DNA of 64,000 nucleotides, from positions 62,001 to 126,000 of the forward strand of contig JADKAO010000006.1 in NCBI GenBank assembly GCA_016715285.1, read 5' to 3'. This document shows positions 34,389 to 42,306 of this stretch, one piece after another. The stretch comes from Actinomycetales bacterium. GTDB lineage: Bacteria; Actinomycetota; Actinomycetes; Actinomycetales; Dermatophilaceae. The first letter of the stretch is position 1. Every line of letters starts with the position of its first letter. The position numbers and the translations under genes were made by a program. The notes below the pieces were generated by a model. That model did not search any database. It saw only the letters and a list, made by a program, of their open reading frames with translations, and was not told the DNA's origin.

Positions 34389-35878
34389 TGACGACACTCC
34401 TCCTGCTCGTATTGCTCGGTCCGGCCGGGTTGGCGGCTGTATCGCTGCCCTTCCGGCGGGCGGCTTGGACCCGGTGGACTCCGGTCGCGGCGGCTGTGGT
34501 GGTGCTTGGCTCCGGGGTCGCTCTCGTCGCTGGCGCGCACGACGCTGCGGTGACTGCGCTGGGAGGGCTGTTGCGCGCGGACTCGCTCGCGGCATACCTC
34601 GTCTGTGTCGTCGGTGCCGTGGCACTCACGGCGACGTGGGGCGGAATCCGGCCGCGCGCGACCCCCGACGGCTGGTTCTCGACGTTGCTGTGTTCCTTCC
34701 TCGCGACCATGGTGCTCGCGCTCGTTGCCGACAACCTCGGGGTGATGTGGGTCGCTCTCGAAGCGACGACGATCACGACGGCCTTCCTCGTCGGTTATGG
34801 CGGCGGCAAACGCTCCCTCGAAGCGGCCTGGAAATACGTCGTGCTCGGGTCGGTCGGCGTCGCTATCGCGCTGCTCGGCATCGTGCTCCTGTATGCCGCG
34901 ACCTCCGCCGCGGGGCACCCCACCTTGTCGTGGGTCGAGTTGCGGACGATGGGTTCGGTGCTTGACCCCGACCTCACGCGGCTCGGAGTTGCCTTGGCGG
35001 CGTTGGGGTTTGCGACCAAGGCGGGGCTGGCGCCGATGCATTCGTGGCTGCCGGATGCGCACTCCCAGGCGCCCTCACCCGTGTCGGCGCTGATGTCTGG
35101 GGTGCTGTTGGCGGTTGCCTTCGCGGGCATCCTCCGGGTCAAGGCGATCAGCGATGCCGTGCTGGGCGAGTCGATGATGCGCGGCCTGCTGATCGCCGCG
35201 GGTTTGCTGTCGCTGCTCGTCGCGGCGTTGTTGCTGCTCACCCAACGGGATTACAAGCGGATGCTCGCGTACTCGAGCATCGAACACATGGGCATTATTG
35301 CGATCGGCGGCGCCATCGGCGGACCGCTCGCGATCGGAGCCGTGCTGCTGCACATCCTCGGCCACGGTCTCGCGAAGGCGACCCTGTTTGTCGTTGCCGG
35401 GCGGATGCTCGCGTTCACGGGCACGTCGCGGATTGACGACGTCTCCGGGCTGCTCGGGCGCGCACCGAAGCTCGCGGTGCCTTTCCTCATGGGGTCGGCA
35501 GCGCTGCTCGGCTTCCCGCCGTTTGGGCTGTTTTTCAGCGAACTGGCGATCATCGTGGCTGGGTGGCAGGCCGGGCTCACGTGGGTGGTCACGGCGATGG
35601 TGGCGCTGCTGCTGTTGGTTTTTGCCGGGCTCGGGCGGCACATCCTGGCGATGACTCTCACGCGGCACCGCGGTGGGGAGGCACTCCTCACCGATGGGTA
35701 TGCCGGGTTGCTCGCGGCCGCTGGGGAGGTGGCGGAAGGTGCCGAGGCAGGGAAGGGCGCTGAGCCTGGGAAGGGGGCGCTGAGGCGGGGGAAGGGGGCG
35801 GGGGGGGGGGAAGGGGCGGGGCTGGAAAGGGGGGCGGGGGGGGGGGCCGGGAGGCTGGAAAGGGTGCCGAGGCAGTGA
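34388..35878 (+). CDS. hycQ: HycQ / HyfF-like antiporter subunit, C-terminus displaced by poly-G tracts
   Basis: 496 residues as translated. It shows the MrpD/NuoN-type core: GFATKAGLAPMHSWLPDAHSQAPSPVSALMSGVLLAVAF and LTQRDYKRMLAYSSIEHMGIIAIGG, plus GFPPFGLFFSELAI. From about residue 450 it enters a Gly/Glu/Lys-rich linker with 11-G runs at 35800-35810 and 35836-35846, and stops at 35878. A hydrophobic helix (PLWLALTAVAVSGLLAWPLLGVL) that normally ends this subunit lies in another frame at 35875-36084, and its stop overlaps the hycE ATG. One extra G, or two fewer, would restore the full-length protein. Confidence 0.88.
   Translation: MTTLLLLVLLGPAGLAAVSLPFRRAAWTRWTPVAAAVVVLGSGVALVAGAHDAAVTALGGLLRADSLAAYLVCVVGAVALTATWGGIRPRATPDGWFSTLLCSFLATMVLALVADNLGVMWVALEATTITTAFLVGYGGGKRSLEAAWKYVVLGSVGVAIALLGIVLLYAATSAAGHPTLSWVELRTMGSVLDPDLTRLGVALAALGFATKAGLAPMHSWLPDAHSQAPSPVSALMSGVLLAVAFAGILRVKAISDAVLGESMMRGLLIAAGLLSLLVAALLLLTQRDYKRMLAYSSIEHMGIIAIGGAIGGPLAIGAVLLHILGHGLAKATLFVVAGRMLAFTGTSRIDDVSGLLGRAPKLAVPFLMGSAALLGFPPFGLFFSELAIIVAGWQAGLTWVVTAMVALLLLVFAGLGRHILAMTLTRHRGGEALLTDGYAGLLAAAGEVAEGAEAGKGAEPGKGALRRGKGAGGGEGAGLERGAGGGAGRLERVPRQ
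35785..35870 (+). repeat. Poly-G tracts in hycQ (two runs of eleven G)
   Basis: Purine-only region with runs of 5, 5, 11, 4, 6 and 11 G, interrupted by AA, AAA or C. The tract separates the two reading frames of hycQ. Such homopolymers slip readily in replication and are also prone to sequencing error. Confidence 0.85.
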
Positions 35879-36080
35879 AGGGTGCCGAGGCTGGGGAATT
35901 GGCGCCCGATGAGCCGACGCACACCGGGTTTGTGACCAATGCGCACCACGGCTCGCCTGACGGCCCGATGGCGCCGCTGTGGCTCGCGCTGACCGCGGTC
36001 GCCGTCAGTGGTCTGCTGGCCTGGCCGCTGCTTGGCGTCCTCACCGATGCGGTCGCCTCACTGATTCCGGGAGTGGGCCG

Positions 36081-37643
36081 ATGACCAATCCGTTGGTGAA
36101 CCCCGTGCCGCGCCCGGCCGAACGCCGTGAAGTCTCGCGCGAAGAACTCGCGGCGGCGACCCGCGAACTCCTCGACACGGCATACCGGCTGGCGTTGGTC
36201 GCGATGCACGAGGACGAGGCGACGGGGCGGGTCGTGCATGTCTTCCTCGCGCCTGGGCGCGCGCCGGTTGAGCTCGTCGTGCGGTTCGCGCGGGACAACG
36301 CGTGGATGCCCACGATGGCCGGGATCTCGTATGCGGCGGGGCGCTTCGAACGCGTCAATCGGGACCTCTATGGACTGGAACCGCTGGGGCACCCGCTGCC
36401 GCATCGGATTGTGCGGCACGGACATTGGCCGAGCGGCTACTTCCCGATGTTGCGCGATGCCGACCCGGATCCGGTATTTGACGCGGACGTGGGGCAGTAC
36501 CCGTTCGTCGAAGTGCAGGGCGATGGGGTCTATGAGATCCCCGTCGGCCCCATTCACGCAGGTCTGATCGAGCCGGGGCACTTCCGGTTTTCGGTTGTGG
36601 GAGAAACGATTTTGCGGATGAAGGCGCGGCTGTGGTTCATGCACCGCGGCGTCGAAAAGCTCTTCGAGGGCCGCACCCCAGAGGCCGGCATCGAACTCGC
36701 CGAACGCATCTCCGGCGACACCTCCGTGGGGCATTCACTCGCGTATGCCGTCGCCGTCGAGCAGGCGCTCGGGCTCGACGTGCCGAGCGCGGTGCACCAC
36801 CGTCGGGCGATGCTCCTCGAGTTGGAGCGGCTCTACAACCACGTCGCGGACATCGGGATGGTCGTCAATGACGTGGGGTACGGGGTCGTCAACACGCACG
36901 CGTCGCGATTGCGGGAGACCCTGCTGCGGCACAACGCGTCGGTCACCGGCCATCGGCTGCTCCGTGGCGCGATCGGGATCGGGACGTGTGACCTGGCCGG
37001 GCAGGTGGATGTCGCCCTGCTGCGGGAGGTCGCCGCGGAGGTGAGCGAGCTCATCGCGATTGCACGGGGCAACCACGTCGTCATGGACCGGCTGACCGCA
37101 ACCGGCGTGCTGTCACTCGCCCAGGCGGAGTCGCTCGGGACGCTGGGCTATGTCGCGCGGGCGTCGGGTATGACGGTCGACGCGCGCTGGGATCACCCGC
37201 TGACGACGATGCCCGACGGGGCGGCATACCCCGATTTGGCGGGGCCGGTGGTGGAGACGACCGGGGATGTCTTGGCGCGGTTCATGGTGCGGGCTCGCGA
37301 GGTGACCGCGAGTGCCGAACTTGTCGCCTGGCACCTCGATCACCTCAGCGGACTCGACGAGACGGCGGTTGCGGGCATGAGCGCGGGCATGGGCGCGGAC
37401 GCGAATCTCACTGCGGCCGCAGCCGATCCGCCCAGCGGCCTCGGCATTGTCGAAGCCTGGCGCGGCACCCTGGTGCACCGGGTCGAACTCGCCCCGGACG
37501 GCACCCTGAGCCGAGTGCGGCCGGTCGACCCGTCGTTCTTCAACTGGCCCGCGCTGCCGATCGCGCTCAAGGACACGATCGTGCCCGACTTCCCGCTGAC
37601 GAATAAGAGCTTCAACCAGTCGTATGCCGGTAACGACCTCTAG
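36081..37643 (+). CDS. hycE: HycE / NuoCD-like large subunit without Ni ligands
   Basis: 520 residues from the ATG at 36081 overlapping the displaced hycQ end. The N-terminal ~150 residues are NuoC-like (AYRLALVAMHEDEATGRVVHVFLA; ERVNRDLYGLEPLGHP). The rest is NuoD/HycE-like: GPIHAGLIEPGHFRFSVVGE, HRGVEKLFEGRTP, ELAERISGDTSVGHSLAYAVAVEQ and ELERLYNHVADIGMVVNDVGYG. Where [NiFe] hydrogenases have CxxC pairs, this has RISGDTSVGH and, at the C-terminus, DPSFFNWPAL, so it cannot bind a Ni-Fe centre. It is a complex-I-type large subunit, as in the mycobacterial hycE. Confidence 0.9.
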   Translation: MTNPLVNPVPRPAERREVSREELAAATRELLDTAYRLALVAMHEDEATGRVVHVFLAPGRAPVELVVRFARDNAWMPTMAGISYAAGRFERVNRDLYGLEPLGHPLPHRIVRHGHWPSGYFPMLRDADPDPVFDADVGQYPFVEVQGDGVYEIPVGPIHAGLIEPGHFRFSVVGETILRMKARLWFMHRGVEKLFEGRTPEAGIELAERISGDTSVGHSLAYAVAVEQALGLDVPSAVHHRRAMLLELERLYNHVADIGMVVNDVGYGVVNTHASRLRETLLRHNASVTGHRLLRGAIGIGTCDLAGQVDVALLREVAAEVSELIAIARGNHVVMDRLTATGVLSLAQAESLGTLGYVARASGMTVDARWDHPLTTMPDGAAYPDLAGPVVETTGDVLARFMVRAREVTASAELVAWHLDHLSGLDETAVAGMSAGMGADANLTAAAADPPSGLGIVEAWRGTLVHRVELAPDGTLSRVRPVDPSFFNWPALPIALKDTIVPDFPLTNKSFNQSYAGNDL

Positions 37644-37673
37644 GTGGCGGCCGGCGCCGCTACGCTCGCTGAG

Positions 37674-38342
37674 GTGAGCTTTGACGGCATACCGTTGCGG
37701 GCTTTTGAGTTCTATGCGGGGCTCGAAGCCGACAACAGCAAGACGTACTGGACCACCCACAAGGCCATCTATGACCGCGACGTCAAGGCGCCGTTGCAGG
37801 CGTTCGCCGAGCGGGTCGAGCGGGACGAGCATGGGTTTGGGGAGGTCAAACTTTTCCGGCCGCACCGTGACGTGCGGTTTAGCGCCGACAAATCGCCCTA
37901 TAAGGACCACCAGGGGCTCGTCGCCGGTCAGCCGCCGGGGCTGGGTTACTACCTGCAGATCTCCGCGGAGGGCTTGGCGCTCGGCGGCGGGTTCCATGCA
38001 GTGTCCCCGGCGCAGACCGCGGGGTGGCGCGCGGCAGTCGACGCGCCGGCTTCGGGAGGCGAGATTGCAGCGCTCGTCGCGGCCGCATCTGGGGCGGGTG
38101 CCGACATCCTCGGCGAGCGGGTCAAGACCACCCCGCGCGGGTATGCCGCGGACCACCCACGCATCGAGCTCATCCGGCTCAAGGAGTTGATGCTGCTGTG
38201 GCACCTCGGCGTCCCGGACTGGATCGACACGCCAGCCGCGGGTGACCGAATCATCGAGCACTGGCGCACGCTGACACCGATCATGCGCTGGCTGGAGACC
38301 CACATCCCTGCCGCGCCGCCTCGTGACTCTGGTCGACGGTGA
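37674..38342 (+). CDS. DUF2461 (TIGR02453) family protein
   Basis: 222 residues from a GTG at 37674 (VSFDGIPLRAFEFYAGLEADNSKTYW); a GTG at 37644 would add ten residues. Conserved blocks: LEADNSKTYWTTHKAIYDRDVKAPL, KLFRPHRDVRFSADKSPYKDHQG and GYYLQISAEGLALGGGFH. Cytosolic, function unknown. The start of the ORF is 30 bp after hycE, but a small gap with no good SD suggests its own promoter. A CGGCATAC motif encodes the rare ATA isoleucine in FDGIPLRA. Confidence 0.88.
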   Translation: MSFDGIPLRAFEFYAGLEADNSKTYWTTHKAIYDRDVKAPLQAFAERVERDEHGFGEVKLFRPHRDVRFSADKSPYKDHQGLVAGQPPGLGYYLQISAEGLALGGGFHAVSPAQTAGWRAAVDAPASGGEIAALVAAASGAGADILGERVKTTPRGYAADHPRIELIRLKELMLLWHLGVPDWIDTPAAGDRIIEHWRTLTPIMRWLETHIPAAPPRDSGRR

Positions 38343-38520
38343 GCGGCTTGCCTGGCCAAGAGTGCGCTTGCCTGGGCATAGGTGCGCTTGCCTGGGCGAA
38401 GGACCACTTGCCTGGGCATAGGTGCACTTGCCTGGGCATAGGTGCGCTTGCCTGGGCGAAGGTGCGCTTGCCTGGGCGAAGGACCACTTGCCTGGGCATA
38501 GGTGCGCTTGCCTAGGGCTC
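38341..38520. repeat. 20-bp tandem array, nine units
   Basis: Nine head-to-tail units of exactly 20 bp, consensus GGTGCGCTTGCCTGGGCATA, with three interchanging variants (ending GGCATA or GGCGAA; beginning GGTGCG or GGACCA). It overlaps the stop of the DUF2461 gene and fills the convergent gap before the alarmone synthetase. No spacers, so not CRISPR. It is followed (38521-38575) by two CTAAGGCCAG(A/T)CAAGCG elements of another repeat family, whose core GCTTGCCTGG is shared. Confidence 0.9.
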
Positions 38521-38588
38521 TAAGGCCAGACAAGCGTCGCTAAGGCCAGTCAAGCGACGCGAACAGCCCAAAGAGGCGCGCAGCCTGC

Positions 38589-39725
38589 TCAGATCACGGG
38601 GTCGTGCGCGTCCACACCAGGCAGCGCCGTCAGCTTGGCGAGCCGGCCCAACAGCGCCTCGCGCCGGTGATCGTTGCCCAGCAACCCGGCATACCGCTCG
38701 CCGAAGCGCGCGAGGAGGTCGTCATCGAGTCGCCGCACGGCACCGGCGGGGTAGCGGTACCCCATGCGCGCGGTGACCGACCCCGTGTCGATCGGGCGGA
38801 GCACGTCGCTGAGCTCGTCGAGGGAGACGATGCCGAGCTCAAGCAGCAGCCCACTGATCCACGTGTAGTGCTCCGTGCGCGACCATCCCGCGCTCGCGTA
38901 TCGCCCAGCGAGGAAGGTCGCGAGCTCCTGCGCGCTGATCCGTGGATCGGTCTCGTCGGGGTGCGCGGCGGTCTCGTCGCCCATGCCGGCCTGGAGCTTG
39001 TCGCGGATCGTGGAGAACTCGCGGTCGGCGAGCTCGAGCAGCCCGGCAGCGAGGGTGAAACGCCGCTCTAGGTCGGGGACGTGCTCGGGCGGCACCGTCC
39101 CCTTGTAGCGAATGTCGTGTTCGAACTCGGCCCACGCGTGCTGCAGGACCGTGCGCAGCTGCACCGAGGCGCACCGCAACGGGGAGTATGCCGGTGCCGC
39201 CCCTCCTGAGGCAGCGGGTTCGGTTGTGGGGGAAGCGGATTCGAGCGTCTGCTCGACTGCTGATCCGTCCAGAGACACGAGCACATGGCGGCTGCTGTAG
39301 CCGAAGCGACCCTCGCGCGCGGTCTCCTGACCCATGTCCCGGTCTTCGAGCACGGTGAACTCGTCGGCAAGGAGTTCGGCGACGGCGACGACATCGCTCT
39401 GGACGTAGGTAATGACGCGGACGCCGACCTGGTCAGTGATTTCGCGGAGGGGTTCGCGGTGGACGGGTTGGCCGTCGCGTTCGCGGGTCGCTTTAGCGGC
39501 AAATGATTCGACGCTCTTGGCCCGACCGGTCACGGTGAGGTAGTTGATGCCGGCCTCGTCGAGGATCCCCCGGATGAGGCTGACGAAGCGGGTGGTGACC
39601 GGACCGAGTTCGGGGTGCAGCACGGCATACCGGGCGATGGCTGCGCTGGGATCCGACACGGATGCCCAGTCTGAGGGCGCGGCCTGCTCTGGGTCGGGCT
39701 CGGGCTGCGGGGCGGGGGAGGTCAC
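38589..39725 (-). CDS. RelA/SpoT-domain small alarmone synthetase
   Basis: 378 residues from a GTG at 39725. The RSH synthetase domain spans about residues 50-235: LTVTGRAKSVESFAAKATRE, ITDQVGVRVITYVQSDVVAVAELLADEF, GRFGYSSRHVLVSL and QLRTVLQHAWAEFEHDIRYK. No HD hydrolase, TGS or ACT domain, so it is a (p)ppGpp synthetase of the SAS class with a ~130-residue C-terminal extension (LLLELGIVSLDELSDVLRP; ERYAGLLGNDHRREAL). A low-complexity insertion (SASPTTEPAASGGAAPAYSP) interrupts the synthetase domain. Confidence 0.88.
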   Translation of the reverse strand: MTSPAPQPEPDPEQAAPSDWASVSDPSAAIARYAVLHPELGPVTTRFVSLIRGILDEAGINYLTVTGRAKSVESFAAKATRERDGQPVHREPLREITDQVGVRVITYVQSDVVAVAELLADEFTVLEDRDMGQETAREGRFGYSSRHVLVSLDGSAVEQTLESASPTTEPAASGGAAPAYSPLRCASVQLRTVLQHAWAEFEHDIRYKGTVPPEHVPDLERRFTLAAGLLELADREFSTIRDKLQAGMGDETAAHPDETDPRISAQELATFLAGRYASAGWSRTEHYTWISGLLLELGIVSLDELSDVLRPIDTGSVTARMGYRYPAGAVRRLDDDLLARFGERYAGLLGNDHRREALLGRLAKLTALPGVDAHDPVI

Positions 39726-39792
39726 GCCCCTACTGTCCCAGAGTGCACGGCCAACTGTTCTCGGGATGGCGGAAGGGCAGTCGGCGCCGACG

Positions 39793-40230
39793 TCAGGCGT
39801 AGCTCGCGGTCGCCGGGAACGCGACGAGATGCAGTCGGCGAGGACAGCGTGCGCGTTGCCATTGCATTTCGGCGACCTCGTCACCGCCTGCTGCGATCAC
39901 CGCACTGACCGCGTATGCCGCGGCGTGGGGCGCGTGCCCGACGACGTGGGCCACGCCGAGGGCTTGACCGGCGGCTCGAGCGGCGGCAACGGCAGCCGGG
40001 TCGGTCGACTCGCGGGCGGCCGCGTGTGCGGCGAAGGCGAAGGGGCGGGCGTCGGCCATGGTGATATCGCTGCGGAGCCAGGCGCGGCCGGCGTCGAGCG
40101 CATGGCGGACGCGAAGGTCGCCGGGACGGTGTTCCTCAAAGAAGGGAAGGACCCGTTCGGCACAGTCAAGGGCCCACGTGGTCAAGGCGTGGTGATCCTT
40201 GCCGAAGCGTCTCACCGCAGACGGGCCCAT
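39793..40230 (-). CDS. Imm-5-like putative immunity protein
   Basis: 145 residues. DHHALTTWALDCAERVLPFFEE, RHALDAGRAWLRSDITMADARPFAFAAHAAARE and AAYAVSAVIAAGG...EMQWQRARCP resemble the all-helical Imm-5 family (putative immunity proteins, DUF-type, often solitary). The start is 107 bp upstream of the ABC permease stop on the same strand, and it ends 67 bp before the alarmone synthetase. No toxin gene is nearby, so a role in immunity is by name only. Confidence 0.7.
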   Translation of the reverse strand: MGPSAVRRFGKDHHALTTWALDCAERVLPFFEEHRPGDLRVRHALDAGRAWLRSDITMADARPFAFAAHAAARESTDPAAVAAARAAGQALGVAHVVGHAPHAAAYAVSAVIAAGGDEVAEMQWQRARCPRRLHLVAFPATASYA

Positions 40231-40337
40231 GTGTCCTCCTCCCTGGCCCGATGGCGAGCGGTGTCACCAGAGCAGCCGAAAAGTTTCCTCAGGGTAGCGC
40301 AAGGGTGGACAAACGCTAGAGGACTTGAGGCTGGGCG

Positions 40338-41213
40338 TTAGCTGGTGACGTCCTTGCCAGCGAATCTCGCCCACGCGAGCAGCCAGAACACGACGGCATA
40401 CAGGCCGTTGACGAAGAGCCCCTGCGAGATGTCGTGCCACGCAATGGGATCCCGCAAGAAGTCTTGGAACGCCAACCACCGATCGACGAGCAGCCAGTCG
40501 TGGAGCCAATCGAGCTGGGGCACCCCGTCGAGGATCCACGACACGATGACGAAGATCATGACCGCCACGGCCGCTGCGATGGGTTGCTCGGTGAGCGTCG
40601 AAATGAACAGGCCCACGGCGGCGAGCGCGGCCAGACAGGTCGTGAGATAGACGATGACGAGGGCGAAGCGGCCGATCGCGGCGCCGCCGGACAGGGTCGT
40701 CCCCGAGAGCGTCGGCATGTCACCGAACCCGAAGAGGGCAATCCCGATGATCGCGCCGGGCACCGCCACCGTGAGCACGCCCCAGAGGGCCCCGAAGCAG
40801 AGCGACGCGTACTTCACGAGCAGCAGCCGGGTGCGACTCACCGGGACGGTGAGGAGATAGCGCAGGGTGCCGATATTCGCTTCTCCCGCAATGGCATCGC
40901 CGCTGAGCATCGCGATCGCGAGGGGGAGGAACATCGTCATCTCGACGAGGAGCGCAGCGAGCGGGACGAAGAGGCCGTTGCTCGTCATCGAACTCAGCAG
41001 GTCACCGCCCCGCCGGCGATCGGTCGCCGTCATCTTGGTCGCGATCGCCATGATGATGGGGATCGCGGCCAAGACGAGCAGGCCCATTTGGTTGCGACGG
41101 CGGCCGCCGATGAGGGCGAGTTCGGACCGGAAGAGGCGGGTCGAGATGCCGCGGGGCGCGCGATGGAGTGGCGCGACGCCTGGTCTCACGGTCGGGGCGT
41201 CAGCCGCTGACAT
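40338..41213 (-). CDS. ABC-2 type transporter permease
   Basis: 291 residues from the ATG at 41213. Six hydrophobic segments (GLLVLAAIPIIMAIATKM; GLFVPLAALLVEMTMFLPLAIAML; ALWGVLTVAVPGAIIGIALFGFG; FALVIVYLTTCLAALAAVGLFI; IAAAVAVMIFVIVSWIL; GLFVNGLYAVVFWLLAWARF). Partner of the ATPase gene with which it overlaps by 14 bp. Export of a lipid, peptide or drug is likely; substrate unknown. Confidence 0.9.
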   Translation of the reverse strand: MSAADAPTVRPGVAPLHRAPRGISTRLFRSELALIGGRRRNQMGLLVLAAIPIIMAIATKMTATDRRRGGDLLSSMTSNGLFVPLAALLVEMTMFLPLAIAMLSGDAIAGEANIGTLRYLLTVPVSRTRLLLVKYASLCFGALWGVLTVAVPGAIIGIALFGFGDMPTLSGTTLSGGAAIGRFALVIVYLTTCLAALAAVGLFISTLTEQPIAAAVAVMIFVIVSWILDGVPQLDWLHDWLLVDRWLAFQDFLRDPIAWHDISQGLFVNGLYAVVFWLLAWARFAGKDVTS

Positions 41214-42306
41214 CGAAGCCCTCCCCAGTGAGTGACACGAACATGTCCTCCAGGCTCGCGTTCTCGACTCCGAACCCCGCAACCGGGACGCCCGCACCAA
41301 CAAGTGCCGCGACGATCCGTTCCGGGGCGATTTCTCCGGGTATGCCGTGTGCGCTCGGCGCCTCTCCCCCAACGTGAGTGCCGACCTCCTTGACCCCAAG
41401 GTCCCGGAGCACGCGCGCGGCGGCATCGGGCTGGGAGGTGAGGACGCGGCATACCGGCTGGTGTCCCCCGCGCACAGCGGCGAGGGTTCCTTGCGCGACG
41501 AGGCGACCGTCGCGCATGACGCCGAGGTGTGAGCACATCTGCTCGACTTCGGACAGGAGGTGGCTCGACACGAGGACGGTCGCGCCGTCGGCCGCGAGGG
41601 AGCCGACGAGAGTGCGGACTTCGCGCGTGCCCTGGGGGTCGAGGCCGTTCGTGGGCTCGTCGAGGACGAGCAGGTCGCGTGGCATGAGGAGCGCGCCGGC
41701 GATGGCGAGGCGCTGGCGCATGCCGAGGGAGTAGGCGCGGTATTTCTTGGTCGCCGCAGCGAGGAGCCCGACCCGGTCGAGCGCGGCGTCGATCCGCGAG
41801 CTGGCTGTGGCGGGGTCGGCGAATCGGTCGGCCGCATCGAGCCGAGCGAGGTTTGCGCGGCCCGTGAGATAGGGGTGGAAGGCAGGTCCCTCCACGAGTG
41901 CACCGACCCGTGGGAGGGCGAGGTGCGCCTGCGCCGGTATGCCGTGTCCGAGGACTTCGCGCTCGCCAGCCGTGGGCGTGACGAGGCCGAGCAGCATACG
42001 GATGGTCGTGGTCTTGCCCGAGCCATTAGGGCCGAGGAAGCCATAGACCGAGCCCGTGGGGACTTCGAGGTCGAGCGAGTCGACAACGGTGCGCTTGCCG
42101 AAGCGTTTGGTCAGGCCGTGCGTGCGGATCGCAAGTGACGTGGCCGAGGGAGCCAACGACGTCGCGGATGGGGCTGCGGCTGCGGCTGCGGCTGCGGATG
42201 GTGCTGCGGCCGCGTAGGTCGTGGTGAATGCCTCGGGTGAGTCGGTCATCGCAGGTGCGGCCGTCGCGCCGGATGGGTTGGGTGCGGGCTCGAGGCGCGT
42301 GGTCAC
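41200..42306 (-). CDS. ABC transporter ATP-binding protein
   Basis: 368 residues from a GTG at 42306 that overlaps the stop of the LolA-like gene; an ATG at 42249 is an alternative. Walker A GFLGPNGSGKTTTIRML, Q-loop PRVGALVEGPAFHPYL, signature YSLGMRQRLAIAGALL, Walker B LLVLDEPTNGLDP, and a DrrA/CcmA-type C-terminal extension. The N-terminal ~60 residues are Ala/Ser/Pro-rich low complexity. It energises the permease just downstream. Confidence 0.92.
   Translation of the reverse strand: MTTRLEPAPNPSGATAAPAMTDSPEAFTTTYAAAAPSAAAAAAAAPSATSLAPSATSLAIRTHGLTKRFGKRTVVDSLDLEVPTGSVYGFLGPNGSGKTTTIRMLLGLVTPTAGEREVLGHGIPAQAHLALPRVGALVEGPAFHPYLTGRANLARLDAADRFADPATASSRIDAALDRVGLLAAATKKYRAYSLGMRQRLAIAGALLMPRDLLVLDEPTNGLDPQGTREVRTLVGSLAADGATVLVSSHLLSEVEQMCSHLGVMRDGRLVAQGTLAAVRGGHQPVCRVLTSQPDAAARVLRDLGVKEVGTHVGGEAPSAHGIPGEIAPERIVAALVGAGVPVAGFGVENASLEDMFVSLTGEGFDVSG

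Noticed and set aside
36081..37643. True [NiFe] hydrogenase large subunit
   Set aside because: The four Cys ligands are absent (RISGDTS and DPSFFNW in their places).
38341..38520. CRISPR array
   Set aside because: The 20-bp units are contiguous with no unique spacers, and no cas gene is present.
40338..42086. One 582-codon minus frame joining permease and ATPase regions
   Set aside because: The upper half is an out-of-frame reading of the ATPase gene; the permease begins at 41213.
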